6,801 bases of DNA from Rhodospirillales bacterium (GCA_013205335.1 JABMNB010000283.1:1-6801), one strand, 5' to 3'. Counted from the stretch's first letter, positions 1 through 5,626 are shown. Translations and numbers: made by a program. The notes: generated by a model from the sequence alone, not told the origin.

Positions 1-212
1 TCACGATGCGTGCAGATCCGCGTGAGGTCGCCGACGTCTTCGAGGTGCCGCTCGCCCATTTCCTCGACGAACGCAATCACCGCATCGACAGCAGGGTCTG
101 GCAGGGCCGCGAGCGGCGCTACTACGCAATGCCATACGGGGAGCGCTACATCTGGGGCGCCACTGCCGGTATGCTGAAGAACCTTCACTTCATTCTGACC
201 GCCACCGCCTGA
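1..212 (+). CDS. NUDIX hydrolase, CoA pyrophosphatase-like (C-terminal part)
   Basis: The window opens inside this gene; the frame is already open at base 3 and stops with TGA at 210-212, so about 69 C-terminal residues are visible. The segment around FEVPLAHFLDERNHR and the following YYAMPYGERYIWGATAGML are the signature tail of the CoA pyrophosphatase branch of the NUDIX family, which hydrolyses coenzyme A and related nucleoside diphosphate derivatives. The NUDIX box itself (GX5EX7REUXEEXGU) would lie upstream of the window and cannot be checked, so catalytic competence is unknown. An internal ATG at base 6 is not the start, because conserved family sequence must precede this region. The next gene begins 18 bp downstream on the same strand, so co-transcription is likely. 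Identification rests on recognised family sequence in the tail only. Confidence 0.85.
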   Translation, partial: TMRADPREVADVFEVPLAHFLDERNHRIDSRVWQGRERRYYAMPYGERYIWGATAGMLKNLHFILTATA

Positions 213-220
213 CTCAGGCC

Positions 221-225
221 GGGAG
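221..225 (+). promoter_or_regulatory. Ribosome-binding site of the DUF6111 gene
   Basis: GGGAG lies 5 bases ahead of the ATG at 231, a normal Shine-Dalgarno spacing. It supports that ATG as the real start of the small membrane protein and independent initiation after the NUDIX stop. Confidence 0.6.
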
Positions 226-230
226 CCTCC

Positions 231-464
231 ATGCGCGTCGTCCTTCTGATCCTCGCCCTCGTGATGGCGCCCTTCTGCGCCTTCTTCCTGTGGGCCTGGG
301 CGGTGAAGATCAAGCAGGAACGCAAGATCGCCGGTACCCTGCCGCCGTGGCAGGACATGCCGATGACTTGGCTCGGCATTGCAGGCTTCGCCTGCGCCAT
401 TCTGGGCTTCTTCGTGATGTTCTTTACCCAGGACCAGGGTTACGGCGGACTCTTCGCGTCATGA
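231..464 (+). CDS. DUF6111-type small membrane protein
   Basis: This encodes a 77-residue protein with two predicted membrane helices, roughly residues 3-25 and 46-66, separated by a short charged stretch (KIKQERK at about 26-32) and a proline-rich turn. The lysine/arginine content of that connecting segment suggests it faces the cytoplasm. Size, topology and the location between a NUDIX CoA pyrophosphatase gene and a CCA nucleotidyltransferase gene match the uncharacterised DUF6111 family of alphaproteobacteria; I recognise the family by resemblance and position, not by a search. No biochemical role is known to me. A good ribosome-binding site precedes the start. The TGA stop (462-464) overlaps the ATG of the next gene (461-463) in an ATGA arrangement, suggesting coupled translation. 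Confidence 0.8.
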   Translation: MRVVLLILALVMAPFCAFFLWAWAVKIKQERKIAGTLPPWQDMPMTWLGIAGFACAILGFFVMFFTQDQGYGGLFAS

Positions 465-1675
465 AGCCATCCGGTCGTTTGGAGACGGTGCCGTGGGCAG
501 ACGACACGGCGGTCCAAACCCTGTTCGCCGCGCTCGGGCGCGCCGGCATAGCCGCGCGTTTCGTCGGTGGCTGGGTGCGTGACGCCGTACGCGGCGTGCC
601 GCTGACGAACGAACCCGACCTCGCCGTCGATAAGCCCCCGGAGACCGTGATGCTCGCCCTCAAGGCGGCCGGCCTCAAAGTAGTGCCGACCGGATTGAAG
701 CACGGCACTGTGACGGCGGTGATCGCCGGAGATCCTTACGAGCTTACGACGCTGCGTCGCGACCTCGAGACGGACGGGAGGCATGCCGTCGTCGCCTTCA
801 CCGATGATTGGCTGGAGGATGCCAGCCGGCGCGACTTCACCTTCAACGCGCTCTATGCCGATCTCGACGGCACGATCTACGATCCGTTCGACGGCCGCGC
901 CGATCTTGCCGAAGCGCACGTGCGCTTCATCGGTGATCCCGACCAACGCATCGCAGAGGACCGGCTGCGCATCCTGCGCTTCTTCCGCTTCCATGCCTGG
1001 TATGGTCGGCCGCCGTTCGACGCCGCTGGCTTCGAATCCTGCCGGAGCAATGCCGGCAGCCTGCGCGGCCTGTCGGGCGAGCGAGTGCGCAAGGAGTTGC
1101 TGCGCCTGCTCCAGGCACCGGCGCCGGCCGACACGGTCGGGGCCATGCGCGAAGCCGCCATCCTCGATCACTGGCTCCCCGAATGCGACGGGACGGCGCG
1201 GCTGCGGGCGGTGATCGAGCGTGAGGACAGGCCCGATCCGGTGCGTCGCCTGGCATCGATCCTGTCGGGCGATGCCGACGCGACGGTGATCGGCAAGCGG
1301 TTGAGGCTCTCGACGCAGGAATCCCTGCGGCTCGACGTCATGCTGGCCGCCGATCCGGTCATCGACGTGGCCGGCGGTCCGAAAGCGTGGCGGGCCCAGA
1401 TCTATGCACTGGGCGGCAATCTCTACGCCGACCGTCTGCTGCTTGCGACCGATGTGCCGGGCGACTGGCGTGGCGCACTGGCGATGGCACGGGCGTGGAC
1501 GCCGCCGGAATTGCCGGTGAGCGGCGGCGATGCGCTGAAGCTCGGCCTCAAGCCGGGCCCGAAGGTCGGTGCGTTGATCGAGGCGGTCGAACGCTGGTGG
1601 ATCGATGGCGATTTCGTAACCGATCGCGCCGGCTGCCTCGCCGAACTCGAACGGTTGGTGCGCGCGGCGCAATGA
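461..1675 (+). CDS. CCA tRNA nucleotidyltransferase / poly(A) polymerase family protein
   Basis: This 404-residue class II nucleotidyltransferase would add or repair the CCA end of tRNAs using CTP and ATP in the cytoplasm. Visible motifs in order: the nucleotide-binding loop GGWVRD (36-41), the metal-site region NEPDLAVD (50-57), ELTTLRRD (94-101), RRDFTFNAL (123-131), the EDRLRILRFFRF helix (166-177) and ERVRKELLRLL (207-217), followed by a less conserved helical C-terminal half. Length is typical of alphaproteobacterial members. An upstream in-frame ATG at 290 exists, but starting there would read through most of the DUF6111 gene out of frame; the ATG at 461 fits the family N-terminus and the ATGA overlap. 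The usual catalytic DxD appears as E51-P-D53, a conservative change in a key residue. Poly(A) polymerase activity, shared by relatives, cannot be excluded. Confidence 0.93.
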   Translation: MKPSGRLETVPWADDTAVQTLFAALGRAGIAARFVGGWVRDAVRGVPLTNEPDLAVDKPPETVMLALKAAGLKVVPTGLKHGTVTAVIAGDPYELTTLRRDLETDGRHAVVAFTDDWLEDASRRDFTFNALYADLDGTIYDPFDGRADLAEAHVRFIGDPDQRIAEDRLRILRFFRFHAWYGRPPFDAAGFESCRSNAGSLRGLSGERVRKELLRLLQAPAPADTVGAMREAAILDHWLPECDGTARLRAVIEREDRPDPVRRLASILSGDADATVIGKRLRLSTQESLRLDVMLAADPVIDVAGGPKAWRAQIYALGGNLYADRLLLATDVPGDWRGALAMARAWTPPELPVSGGDALKLGLKPGPKVGALIEAVERWWIDGDFVTDRAGCLAELERLVRAAQ

Positions 1676-2091
1676 TCCGTCCCGCCGTCACCTTCTTGCT
1701 ATGGTTGGCGATCGCGGTTCTCGTCGTCCTGAACGATTTCGTGGGCGACACCTGGATCGCCGCCACGCTCTCGGTGCGGGCGGTCGAGTGGTACAAGGCG
1801 CTGGTGCCCATGCCCTATGTCGCGATGATGGCGATCTTCCATGCGCGACGCACGATGGGCAGCAACTGGCTCGAGGCTTCCTTGCTGGCGGCGCTGCTTT
1901 GGCCGACCTCGACGGTGCTGGTCGATTTCCTCTATGCGCGCATGACCTACGAGGAGGGCAGCGAGGCCTTTCTTGACCGGTTCGGCATCTGGTGGGGGGC
2001 GCCCTATCCACTGCTGGTGCTGGTGCTGTTCGCAGCGCCGTTACTGGCCGGCTGGGGGCTGGCCAGCAGGGGGACGGCAAAGCGTTCATGA
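1672..2091 (+). CDS. Hypothetical four-helix membrane protein
   Basis: This encodes a 139-residue protein I do not recognise. Hydrophobic stretches at about residues 5-21, 42-57, 66-86 and 109-131 suggest four membrane helices; the second is weaker. Aromatic and proline residues cluster at helix ends, and the C-terminus is short and basic (ASRGTAKRS). No catalytic motif or signal-peptidase site is obvious. The ATG at 1672 overlaps the stop of the CCA enzyme gene (ATGA), and its own TGA overlaps the ATG of the ATPase gene in the same way, so it sits mid-operon and probably depends on translational coupling, since no strong Shine-Dalgarno precedes it. A longer frame begins upstream at 1387, but that part is out of frame inside the CCA gene and is not credible as coding sequence. 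Function unknown. Confidence 0.75.
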   Translation: MIRPAVTFLLWLAIAVLVVLNDFVGDTWIAATLSVRAVEWYKALVPMPYVAMMAIFHARRTMGSNWLEASLLAALLWPTSTVLVDFLYARMTYEEGSEAFLDRFGIWWGAPYPLLVLVLFAAPLLAGWGLASRGTAKRS

Positions 2092-2549
2092 GCATCGTCA
2101 CGCGGCTCTGCGTCTCGGGCTATCGCTCGCTGCGCGATGTCCGGCTCGCGGTCGAGCCGCTCATGATCGTCACGGGCGCCAACGGCAGCGGCAAGTCGAA
2201 CCTCTATCGCGCCTTGCGCCTGCTGGCCGATGTCGCGCAGGGGCGGATCATCCAGTCGCTGGCGCTGGAAGGCGGCATCTCTTCCGTCCTGTGGGTAGGC
2301 CCGGAGCAATTCTCCCGCGGCATGAAGCGCGGCGATCAGGCGGTGCAGGGCAGGGGGTGCGACTCTCGCTTCGATTATTTCGATTATTTCGTTTGTTTCG
2401 TTTATTCGCCGGAACTCCCGCTCGATTCGACGGCCTGTCAGGGCCAGCGCACCTCGGGCGGCAGCGACATCAGGATCGCCTCGACGTTGCCGCCGGTCAT
2501 CAGGCCGAACCGCGTGCCGCGATCGTGCAGCAGGTTGAACTCGACGTAG
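2088..2549 (+). pseudogene. Truncated AAA-type ATPase (RecF/SMC-like N-terminus)
   Basis: The frame starts at ATG 2088 with a purine-rich GGGGGACGG upstream and a 4-bp overlap with the preceding stop. Residues 1-88 look like the N-terminus of a predicted AAA ATPase (AAA_21/COG4637-like): the beta strand LCVSGYRSLRDVRLAVEP, then Walker A GANGSGKSN (30-38), a following helix NLYRALRLLADVA, and GPEQFSRGMKRGDQAVQG. Resemblance ends near residue 88 (about base 2351). The rest is a repeat-encoded stretch (FDYFDYFVCFVY, 95-106) and then residues read antisense from the 3' end of hemF. Relatives are roughly 350-400 residues, so the signature motif, Walker B and other C-terminal elements are missing. 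The 153-codon frame is therefore most likely a deletion remnant. A short expressed protein remains formally possible, but without Walker B it should not hydrolyse ATP normally. Confidence 0.75.
2371..2406 (+). repeat. Four tandem 9-bp AT-rich repeats
   Basis: Four consecutive 9-mers fit TCG(A/T)TT(A/G)TT: TCGATTATT at 2371 and 2380 (identical), TCGTTTGTT at 2389 and TCGTTTATT at 2398. The block is strikingly AT-rich in a high-GC region and lies between the point where ATPase similarity ends and the hemF stop. Being a multiple of three, it stays open in every frame and encodes a Phe-Asp-Tyr-like repeat on the + strand. It may mark the deletion junction of the ATPase gene or be a slippage-prone microsatellite. 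Confidence 0.85.
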
Positions 2550-3364
2550 CGGCCGCGGCGCGCGAGCTGATGGGCGCGCTCGGCCTCGGTCCAAGGCTCG
2601 TCCATATGACGCCGCACCAGCTTCGGATAGATGTCGAGGAAGGTCTCGCCGACAGCGCGGGTGAAGGCGAAGTCGTGCGCGTGCTCGCCGCTGTCGAGAT
2701 AGTCGTAGAAGATGCCGCCGACGCCGCGCGGCTCGCCGCGATGGGGCAGGAAGAAGTATTCGTCGCACCATTCCTTGAAGCGCGAATAGTAACCGGCATC
2801 GTGCGCCTCGCAGGTCGCGCGCAGCGCCGCGTGGAAGTCGCGCGTATCAGGGTCGTGCGGAACCATCGGCGTCAGGTCGGCGCCGCCGCCGAACCAGCTG
2901 CGCGTCGTCACGATGTAGCGCGTGTTCATGTGGACCGCCGGCACTTTGGGCGACTGCATGTGCGCCACCAGCGAGATGCCGGCCGCGAAGAAGCGCGGGT
3001 CCTGTGCCGCTCCGGGGATCTGACTGCGAAATTCCGGACTGAACTCGCCGAACACCGTCGAGACGTTGACGCCGACCTTCTCGAACACGCGGCCGCGCAT
3101 CAACGACATGGTGCCGCCACCATGATCCTCGCCGTTCGGCCCCTTGTCGCGCTGCCACGTCTTGCGCTCGAAGCGGCCGGGGGCCTTGTCGCGATGCGTG
3201 CCCTGCAGATCGTCCTCGATGCTTTCGAAGGCGGCGCAGATCCGGTCGCGCAGGCCCGCGAACCAGGTCGCGGCCTCTTCCTTCTGTCGTGCGATGGTCG
3301 CCTCGTCTGGCAGGGGCGAGGGGCCGTTGGGGCCGGTGACGGTGCGGGCGGGCTTGGCGGTCAT
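2438..3364 (-). CDS. hemF: Oxygen-dependent coproporphyrinogen III oxidase
   Basis: This 308-residue cytoplasmic enzyme oxidatively decarboxylates two propionates of coproporphyrinogen III to vinyl groups, giving protoporphyrinogen IX in haem (and, where present, bacteriochlorophyll) synthesis, using O2. HemF signatures are clear: GRVFEKVGVNVSTVFGEF (91-108), NTRYIVTTRSWFGGGADLTP (147-166), WCDEYFFLPHRGEPRGVGGI (199-218) with FYDYLD following, GRYVEFNLLHDRGTRFGL (271-288) and EAILMSLPP (295-303). The protein ends in VRWP, the short terminus usual for alphaproteobacterial members, so it appears complete. It is downstream of trmL with a 4-bp ATGA overlap (its ATG is 3364-3362), implying co-transcription and coupling; the sequence just ahead is only a weak ribosome-binding site. 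The requirement for O2 fits aerobic growth, and the neighbouring petAB genes encode proteins of the haem-dependent bc1 complex. Confidence 0.97.
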   Translation of the reverse strand: MTAKPARTVTGPNGPSPLPDEATIARQKEEAATWFAGLRDRICAAFESIEDDLQGTHRDKAPGRFERKTWQRDKGPNGEDHGGGTMSLMRGRVFEKVGVNVSTVFGEFSPEFRSQIPGAAQDPRFFAAGISLVAHMQSPKVPAVHMNTRYIVTTRSWFGGGADLTPMVPHDPDTRDFHAALRATCEAHDAGYYSRFKEWCDEYFFLPHRGEPRGVGGIFYDYLDSGEHAHDFAFTRAVGETFLDIYPKLVRRHMDEPWTEAERAHQLARRGRYVEFNLLHDRGTRFGLMTGGNVEAILMSLPPEVRWP

Positions 3365-3819
3365 GCGAGTCTTTCGAATCCGGAGGTTTGGCGAAGGGCC
3401 TCGCTCAATACCATCGCCGCTGCCAGGGCAACATTGAGTGACCTTGCCCCAGCCTGGAGCGGGATCCGGACCCGCAGATCGGCTGCCGCATGCACGTTTT
3501 CAGGGACTCCGGCGCTTTCCCGGCCCATCAGCAGGATATCGTCGGGCCGAAAAGCCGTCTCCGGCAGGCGCTGGGCCCCCGCCGTGGGCAGCAAAACCAG
3601 CCGTCCCGGCGGCCTGTCCCGGCAGAAAGCGGCCCAGGAAGCGTGCCGGACGAGGGTCGCCAGGTCGTAATAATCCATCGCCGCGCGGCGGATCCGCCTG
3701 TCGTCGACCGGGAAACCGCAGGGTTCGATGATGTCCAGCGGGACGCCCAGTCCGGCCGACAGGCGGATGAAAGCCCCCAGATTCTGAGGAATATCGGGCT
3801 CGAACAGGGCCAACCGCAT
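3361..3819 (-). CDS. trmL: tRNA (cytidine(34)-2'-O)-methyltransferase TrmL
   Basis: This 152-residue SpoU/TrmH-class (SPOUT) methyltransferase transfers a methyl group from S-adenosylmethionine to the ribose 2'-OH of the wobble nucleotide in certain leucine tRNAs. It begins with the canonical MRLALFEPDIPQNLGAFIRL, carries GFPVDDRRIRRAAMDYYDLA (35-54), and has the knot-forming SAM site LLMGRESAGVP (96-106), IRIP-like VRIP (117-120) and RSLNVALAAAMVLSEALRQ (126-144). Length is typical of the minimal TrmL fold. The ATG at 3819 is preferred over an in-frame ATG 20 codons upstream because it matches the family N-terminus and is preceded by GGAGAGGA at suitable spacing. Its stop overlaps the hemF start. 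The gene diverges from the DUF4239 and petAB genes. A close TrmH-family paralogue is the only realistic alternative. Confidence 0.95.
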   Translation of the reverse strand: MRLALFEPDIPQNLGAFIRLSAGLGVPLDIIEPCGFPVDDRRIRRAAMDYYDLATLVRHASWAAFCRDRPPGRLVLLPTAGAQRLPETAFRPDDILLMGRESAGVPENVHAAADLRVRIPLQAGARSLNVALAAAMVLSEALRQTSGFERLA

Positions 3820-3826
3820 GAACTTG

Positions 3827-3834
3827 TCCTCTCC
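3827..3834 (-). promoter_or_regulatory. Ribosome-binding site of trmL
   Basis: On the minus strand the bases just ahead of the trmL ATG read GGAGAGGA, a strong Shine-Dalgarno match about 7 bases upstream. It decides between this ATG (3819) and an in-frame ATG further upstream that lacks such a site. Confidence 0.6.
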
Positions 3835-4189
3835 GGTCCGCGTCGAGAAAGTGTAAGGGGTTAGAGGCTTTAGCGGCATCGCCAACCGGTATGAGGCGGG
3901 ACGTAGCCGCGATGATGGCGGGATAAAAGGCGGATCTTCCTGCGATTGGGGCCTGTCGCCAGCCGTTGGTACTTCTGCACCGGGTCGCGAGCTGTGGCGG
4001 TGGGGCGGCGATCGGCGGCCCCGCGGCACCGACCTGACGATGGCGTCCCTGAAAGCCGGGCTGTCCTACAGCTTCTATCTCGCCAGGTATCCGCAGCTCG
4101 TCGATACCGCCCCTCGCCTTCTGGACTTCCTCCCGTCTACATTTAAAGTCGCGTCTTTCGTACAACGCGAGTTGGAGCGAGCAGGCTTG

Positions 4190-4218
4190 TTGACGCAGAA
4201 GTTGCCCGGCGTCATCAA
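4190..4218 (+). promoter_or_regulatory. Candidate sigma-70-type promoter of the DUF4239 gene
   Basis: TTGACG (4190-4195) is a good -35 match. A 17-bp spacer leads to CATCAA (4213-4218), a poor -10. Transcription would begin near 4225, about 35 bases before the preferred ATG at 4261. The -35 and spacing are suggestive but the weak -10 keeps this tentative. Confidence 0.3.
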
Positions 4219-4260
4219 ATCGCCACGACCGCCGCTACGCCCGTGAGAAAGACGACCAAT

Positions 4261-5049
4261 ATGATCTTGCAATCAGGTCAGATTGCGTTCCTCATCCTGT
4301 GTGTCGTCTTCGGCAGTGCCATGCTTGGCATGCTGATCAGCCGCCGCCTGCCCGATCGTCATCTTAGCGCGGAAGCGAAGGCGACGGTTTCAGTTTCCAT
4401 CGCCGTTGTCGGAACCATGACGGCACTTGTGATCGGCTTTCTGATATCGAACGCCAACGCCGCGTTCAATGCGCGCAACGCCACCGTCTCGCTCCTGTCC
4501 TCAAGCATCAGCCAGCTCGACACGCTGCTGCGCCGCTATGGTCCGGAGACCGAACCCATCAGGGAGAACCTGCAGCGCTTCGCGGCGCTGAAGTTCGAGG
4601 ATCTTTTCGCCGACGATCCGGCCGGTAAGCACAAGGTCGACAACCCTGCGACCGCCAAAGTCTTTGACAATGTGGAGGACCGGCTTGTGGCACTCAAGCC
4701 TGCGGACGATCGCCAGAAGTGGCTGAGCGGCGAGGCCTTGCGGCTGGCGGCCGCGGTCCGGGCGGCGCGGTCGCAACTAGTTCAGCAGAACGTGAATTCG
4801 CTGCCACTACCTTTCGTGCTTGTCGTCGTCTTGTGGCTGATCGTCGTCTACGGCAGCTTTGGCGTGTTCGCGCCCCGCAATGCCACGACGGTGGTCGCCC
4901 TGTTCTTCAGCGTCCTGGCAGTGTCGATGGCCATCAAGCTCGTCCTCGATCTGGACAATCCCTTCGATCGCGGCATTCGCCTGACGCCACCGCCCATTCG
5001 CATATCGCCCGAGCCTTTGCGGCATGTCCTGGAGACCATCCGCCAATAG
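4261..5049 (+). CDS. DUF4239 (bestrophin-like) membrane protein
   Basis: From ATG 4261 the protein has 262 residues. Membrane helices are visible at about 6-27, 42-63, 182-204 and 208-230: two pairs around a soluble middle of ~115 residues. The pattern NANAAFNARNATVSLLSSSI (64-83) after helix 2 and LDLDNPFDRGIRLTPPPIRI (229-248) after helix 4, then an amphipathic end EPLRHVLETIRQ, match the bacterial DUF4239 / bestrophin-like domain family, whose function is unproven; some annotations suggest an anion-channel-like fold. An in-frame GTG at 4243 would add six residues, but no ribosome-binding site precedes it, whereas GAGAAAGA lies ahead of 4261. It stands alone between trmL and petA, apparently as an inserted gene. 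By eye its GC content is somewhat lower than that of the flanking genes, which is compatible with acquisition. Confidence 0.8.
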   Translation: MILQSGQIAFLILCVVFGSAMLGMLISRRLPDRHLSAEAKATVSVSIAVVGTMTALVIGFLISNANAAFNARNATVSLLSSSISQLDTLLRRYGPETEPIRENLQRFAALKFEDLFADDPAGKHKVDNPATAKVFDNVEDRLVALKPADDRQKWLSGEALRLAAAVRAARSQLVQQNVNSLPLPFVLVVVLWLIVVYGSFGVFAPRNATTVVALFFSVLAVSMAIKLVLDLDNPFDRGIRLTPPPIRISPEPLRHVLETIRQ

Positions 5050-5573
5050 GGCTGCGTCTGCGGGGCACATCATTTCGGCGGCGGATCGCGCTGGCTGGAA
5101 GGCGGCCGCCATGACGGGCTACGGCGGGCACTTCCGGGCCATTCAGGGTTTTCGCTACTACGGAGCGCCCTGATGCGGGTCCTGCTGGTCGGATCGAGCT
5201 GGCTCGGCGCCGGCACGATGCATGAGCTGCGACGGAGAGGACATGATGTTGTCGCGGTGTGGGACCGGACCGGCGGGTGCCCCAGGACGAGGCGCTGGCC
5301 ACCTGCGGCCCCACCTTCCGCCACCCGGCGCTGGGGGCGGGTCGGGGCGGCCGCGAAGTGGGGACGAAACCCAGTCGAAACCCCACCGTTCAGGCCGATT
5401 CGGCCGGGTCGTGCGATTGCGGCGCGAAACGGGCGTGCGGCCGGGGAGGGAGAATTCCGTGTCGCCAAAGCACAGGATGCCCGCCGCCAAAGCATTTGCG
5501 CCGCTACAGAAAGGCCTTTTATGCGGCACGCTGTCACAGAATGCCGCCCACCGGGCCTGCGACCAACAGAGCC
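5050..5573. other. Gene-poor region upstream of petA
   Basis: About 520 bases lie between the DUF4239 stop and the petA promoter. Frames here are open mainly because the DNA is GC-rich; their translations are dominated by Arg, Pro, Gly and Ala and show no recognisable domain, except for a short stretch from 5173 described separately. A 20-codon frame (5111-5173) begins MTGYGGHFRAIQGFRYYGAP and overlaps the next ATG in a TGATG junction; I cannot place it. A 6-1-6 palindrome GGCCGATTCGGCC lies at 5393-5405. CGCCAAAGCA occurs twice, at 5463-5472 and 5485-5494. No intrinsic terminator was found after DUF4239, and no RNA gene. Confidence 0.5.
5173..5274 (+). pseudogene. Possible remnant of a Rossmann-like or formyltransferase-like N-terminus
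   Basis: From ATG 5173 the translation begins MRVLLVGSSWLGAGTMHELR and continues RRGHDVVAVWDRTGG, about 34 residues. This has the beta strand - glycine loop - helix - beta strand pattern of nucleotide-binding folds and of Fmt-like formyltransferase N-termini. After about base 5275 the frame degenerates into low-complexity Arg/Pro sequence; a neighbouring frame gives VPQDEALATCGPTFRH before degenerating too, which hints at a frameshift. No good ribosome-binding site is visible. It is too short to assign, and it may be a chance frame in GC-rich DNA; I favour a decayed gene fragment only modestly. Confidence 0.35.
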
Positions 5574-5603
5574 TTGAAACAAAAGGGGCTTTCCCGGCTA
5601 TAT
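5574..5603 (+). promoter_or_regulatory. Candidate promoter of the petAB operon
   Basis: TTGAAA (5574-5579) resembles a -35 element and CTATAT (5598-5603) resembles an alphaproteobacterial -10, with an 18-bp spacer. The segment stands out as AT-rich against its surroundings. Transcription starting near 5610 would give a leader of about 30 bases to the petA ATG. Confidence 0.5.
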
Positions 5604-5626
5604 ACCCGCCATCTCCTCGGGGGGAC

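Larger units (their letters stand above)
3820..4260. other. Gene-poor divergent intergenic region
   Basis: This stretch separates trmL (minus) from the DUF4239 gene (plus) and should hold both promoters. On the minus strand CCTTTTATCCCGCCATC (3930-3914) could include an AT-rich -10 element for trmL, and it resembles the petA promoter start region, which reads TATACCCGCCATC; no convincing -35 accompanies it. On the plus strand a 68-codon frame (ATG 4040, TGA 4244-4246) begins MASLKAGLSYSFYLARY; it has no ribosome-binding site and no family I know, and its later half uses codons uncommon in the neighbours (CGA, CCA, CTA, GTA). I do not call it a gene. No tRNA or hairpin terminator is evident. 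Confidence 0.5.

Noticed and set aside
290..463. Upstream ATG at 290 as the start of the CCA enzyme
   Set aside because: The extra 57 residues are an out-of-frame reading of the DUF6111 gene; the ATG at 461 fits the family N-terminus and the ATGA overlap.
440..1672. A 410-codon minus-strand frame
   Set aside because: It mirrors the CCA enzyme gene, which has clear motifs; the antisense product has low-information composition. GC-rich DNA commonly leaves such frames open.
2432..2445. GGCC-TGTCAG-GGCC inverted repeat at the hemF stop as a terminator
   Set aside because: The stem is only 4 bp, it overlaps the stop codon and no U-tract follows in either direction.
1973..3670. A 565-codon plus-strand frame spanning the ATPase remnant and hemF
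   Set aside because: Most of it is the antisense of hemF and trmL, and its translation is Arg/Ala/Gly-rich with no domain. hemF on the other strand has full family signatures.
5393..5405. GGCCGATTCGGCC palindrome as a terminator or operator
   Set aside because: A one-base loop cannot form a terminator hairpin, there is no T-run, and short GC palindromes are expected by chance in this DNA.
5050..5577. Stop-codon readthrough from DUF4239 (TAG at 5047-5049) into an in-frame open stretch
   Set aside because: The downstream frame stays open to 5577, but composition is that of random GC-rich DNA and no readthrough context or extra domain is evident.
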